A stretch of 14,623 nucleotides of DNA from positions 1 through 14,623 of the forward strand of contig CAZWVR010000063.1 in NCBI GenBank assembly GCA_964637235.1, read 5' to 3'. Origin of the DNA: CAZWVR01 sp964637235 (lineage in GTDB: Bacteria > Bacteroidota > Bacteroidia > Bacteroidales > S143-33). A model generated the notes under the pieces. That model had not been told where the DNA came from, ran no database searches, and worked only from the letters and a program-made list of their open reading frames with translations. The translations under genes and the position numbers were made by a program. Below, in pieces: positions 13,595-14,623 of this stretch. Each line of letters starts with the position of its first letter. The stretch's first letter is position 1.

Positions 13595-14623
13595 CTATGT
13601 AAAATATTTTTTGTAAACGTCAATATCTTTTTGTTCAAGTGCGAGTTTTCTGGCATATTCAAAAGAATTTAAAGATAATCTTTGATACTGGCTATTGTCC
13701 ATTTGAGCAATACGGTGCAAAACCTGTAAAAAAGCCTGCTTATCAGTAGCAGGAATATCCCAACCAATCCCCTTTTCTACAAGATTTTGCCAAGGCGTTT
13801 TATCGCTGATTATCACAGGCGTCCCACTGGCAAGAGCCTCGTAAATTACGTGTCCAAAATTTTCGTGCGCCGTAGGTAGAAATAAAAAATGATAGTCTTT
13901 TAACACCTGAAAAACTTCATTGAATTTTATACTTCCACGATATTTAACTACAACATTTTCAGGCATTTGTGATATTATTTTCTGACACTGATGCCAATAG
14001 CCTACCTCCTCTATGGGTCCAAATATATCGTAATGAAAAATCTTGTTAGTTTGCACATTCTTTAAAATTTCAAGAGCAAAATCTAAACGTTTTATAGAAT
14101 TTATTCTGGATAAAAAAAACAACTTAACCTCTTTCTTTATAGATGGTTTTTGCTGATAATGACTATTAACACTCAACAAATTTGAAGCAATAAATACGCG
14201 TGATTGCCTCCCAAAATATTTTTTAATGCTTTCTTTTTCCTCCTCTGAGGTAGCGTGCCAAAGAATATTTTTGTATAGCCCTAAAATTTTTGTCAAATAT
14301 ATGTAAGCAATTTTTTTCGTTTTTTTGATTTTAATAGCGCCACTGCCCAACATCCCTCTGGGAGCTAATATTACTTTTAAGTTTAGAGTGCGAGCCGCAA
14401 GCAAAGGCAACAAAGTAAACTTTATGGAATAAAGACTATTTAAATAAATAGCTGTAAAATTCTGTTCAGAAATAATTGTTTTAAAAACTTTAATTCGTTG
14501 ATTTTCAGGAGATAAATAAATAATATGATAGTTATCTCTTTCTACCCAGCGATTAAGTGGAACATCTGAAAATGGAGCATCAGAATTCAAATCACGGTCT
14601 GAGGTTATAATATAAAAATCAAA
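13595..14623 (-). CDS. GT4-family glycosyltransferase (partial, start beyond the window)
   Basis: At least 342 codons, open to the right edge. An internal TTG at 14590 is not the start, because the frame continues upstream with FDFYIITSDRDL, a normal part of the N-terminal Rossmann domain (typical TRDRDLGD...NEW pattern, here SDVPLNRW). Retaining GT-B glycosyltransferases of family 4 move a sugar from a nucleotide donor to a lipid-linked or polysaccharide acceptor at the inner membrane face. Visible features: LAPRGMLGSGA (acceptor-side loop), LFFLSRINSIKRLDFALEIL (start of the donor domain) and PTAHENFGHVIYEALASGTP, the E-x7-E nucleotide-sugar motif. Only the first ~20-30 residues are likely missing. 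Donor and acceptor cannot be told. Surface polysaccharide or lipopolysaccharide synthesis is likely. No gene-end hairpin with G+C content lies after 13595. Confidence 0.9.
   Translation of the reverse strand, partial: FDFYIITSDRDLNSDAPFSDVPLNRWVERDNYHIIYLSPENQRIKVFKTIISEQNFTAIYLNSLYSIKFTLLPLLAARTLNLKVILAPRGMLGSGAIKIKKTKKIAYIYLTKILGLYKNILWHATSEEEKESIKKYFGRQSRVFIASNLLSVNSHYQQKPSIKKEVKLFFLSRINSIKRLDFALEILKNVQTNKIFHYDIFGPIEEVGYWHQCQKIISQMPENVVVKYRGSIKFNEVFQVLKDYHFLFLPTAHENFGHVIYEALASGTPVIISDKTPWQNLVEKGIGWDIPATDKQAFLQVLHRIAQMDNSQYQRLSLNSFEYARKLALEQKDIDVYKKYFT

Overview
The window (about 70% A+T) reads as a piece of chromosome from an anaerobic or facultative member of the Bacteroidota. Four things point there: a type IX secretion (T9SS) type A C-terminal sorting domain at the left edge; sigma-factor boxes of the Bacteroidetes form TTTG-N19..22-TAnnTTTG in front of several genes; a general lack of Shine-Dalgarno sequences; and gene families typical of the phylum (Reg_prop/Y_Y_Y LytS-type sensor kinase, bacterial geranylgeranylglyceryl phosphate synthase, cysteine-free type B L31). 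No species can be named from the sequence alone. No tRNA, rRNA, CRISPR array, insertion sequence or phage gene was seen, and no stretch over 300 bases lacks a gene (the longest is 206 bp, 10611-10816).

Layout. 1-432 (+) is the tail of a secreted W/Y-rich repeat protein ending in a T9SS signal, broken by an in-frame TGA. A 12-bp hairpin terminator separates it from a convergent WbpE-like sugar aminotransferase (507-1634, -). Divergent from that is a tight three-gene (+) cluster, 1774-7444: an inactive trypsin-like protein fused to a zinc ribbon and a YbjN/chaperone-like tail, overlapping recJ by 4 bp, followed 5 bp later by a large sensor histidine kinase without a response regulator. Next (+) is an unusual fusion, 7548-9413: ferredoxin, DUF1858, two DUF2249-like domains and an NMT1/TauT-type solute-binding domain with no signal peptide. 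A strong hairpin then faces a (-) radical-SAM aminomutase-family gene (9480-10610) that lacks the lysine-binding aspartates of KamA.

The right part is all on the (-) strand. The chain 4'-phosphopantetheinyl transferase, GGGP synthase, DusB (13135 down to 10817) has ATGA or 8-bp overlaps between genes. Upstream of it is type B ribosomal protein L31 with a textbook promoter and a terminator whose U-tract ends almost at the next start codon. Last is a GT4 glycosyltransferase running off the right edge.

How the genes relate: the PPTase-GGGPS-DusB operon joins carrier-protein activation, isoprenoid ether-lipid precursor synthesis and tRNA modification by translational coupling. The WbpE-like aminotransferase and the GT4 glycosyltransferase suggest surface polysaccharide synthesis but lie 12 kb apart. 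The most novel items are the ferredoxin/solute-binding-domain fusion and the pseudoprotease/zinc-ribbon protein coupled to recJ. Several start codons were moved from the longest reading frame (to 1634, 11803 and 12530), and the glycosyltransferase was extended to the window edge, for reasons given in the entries.
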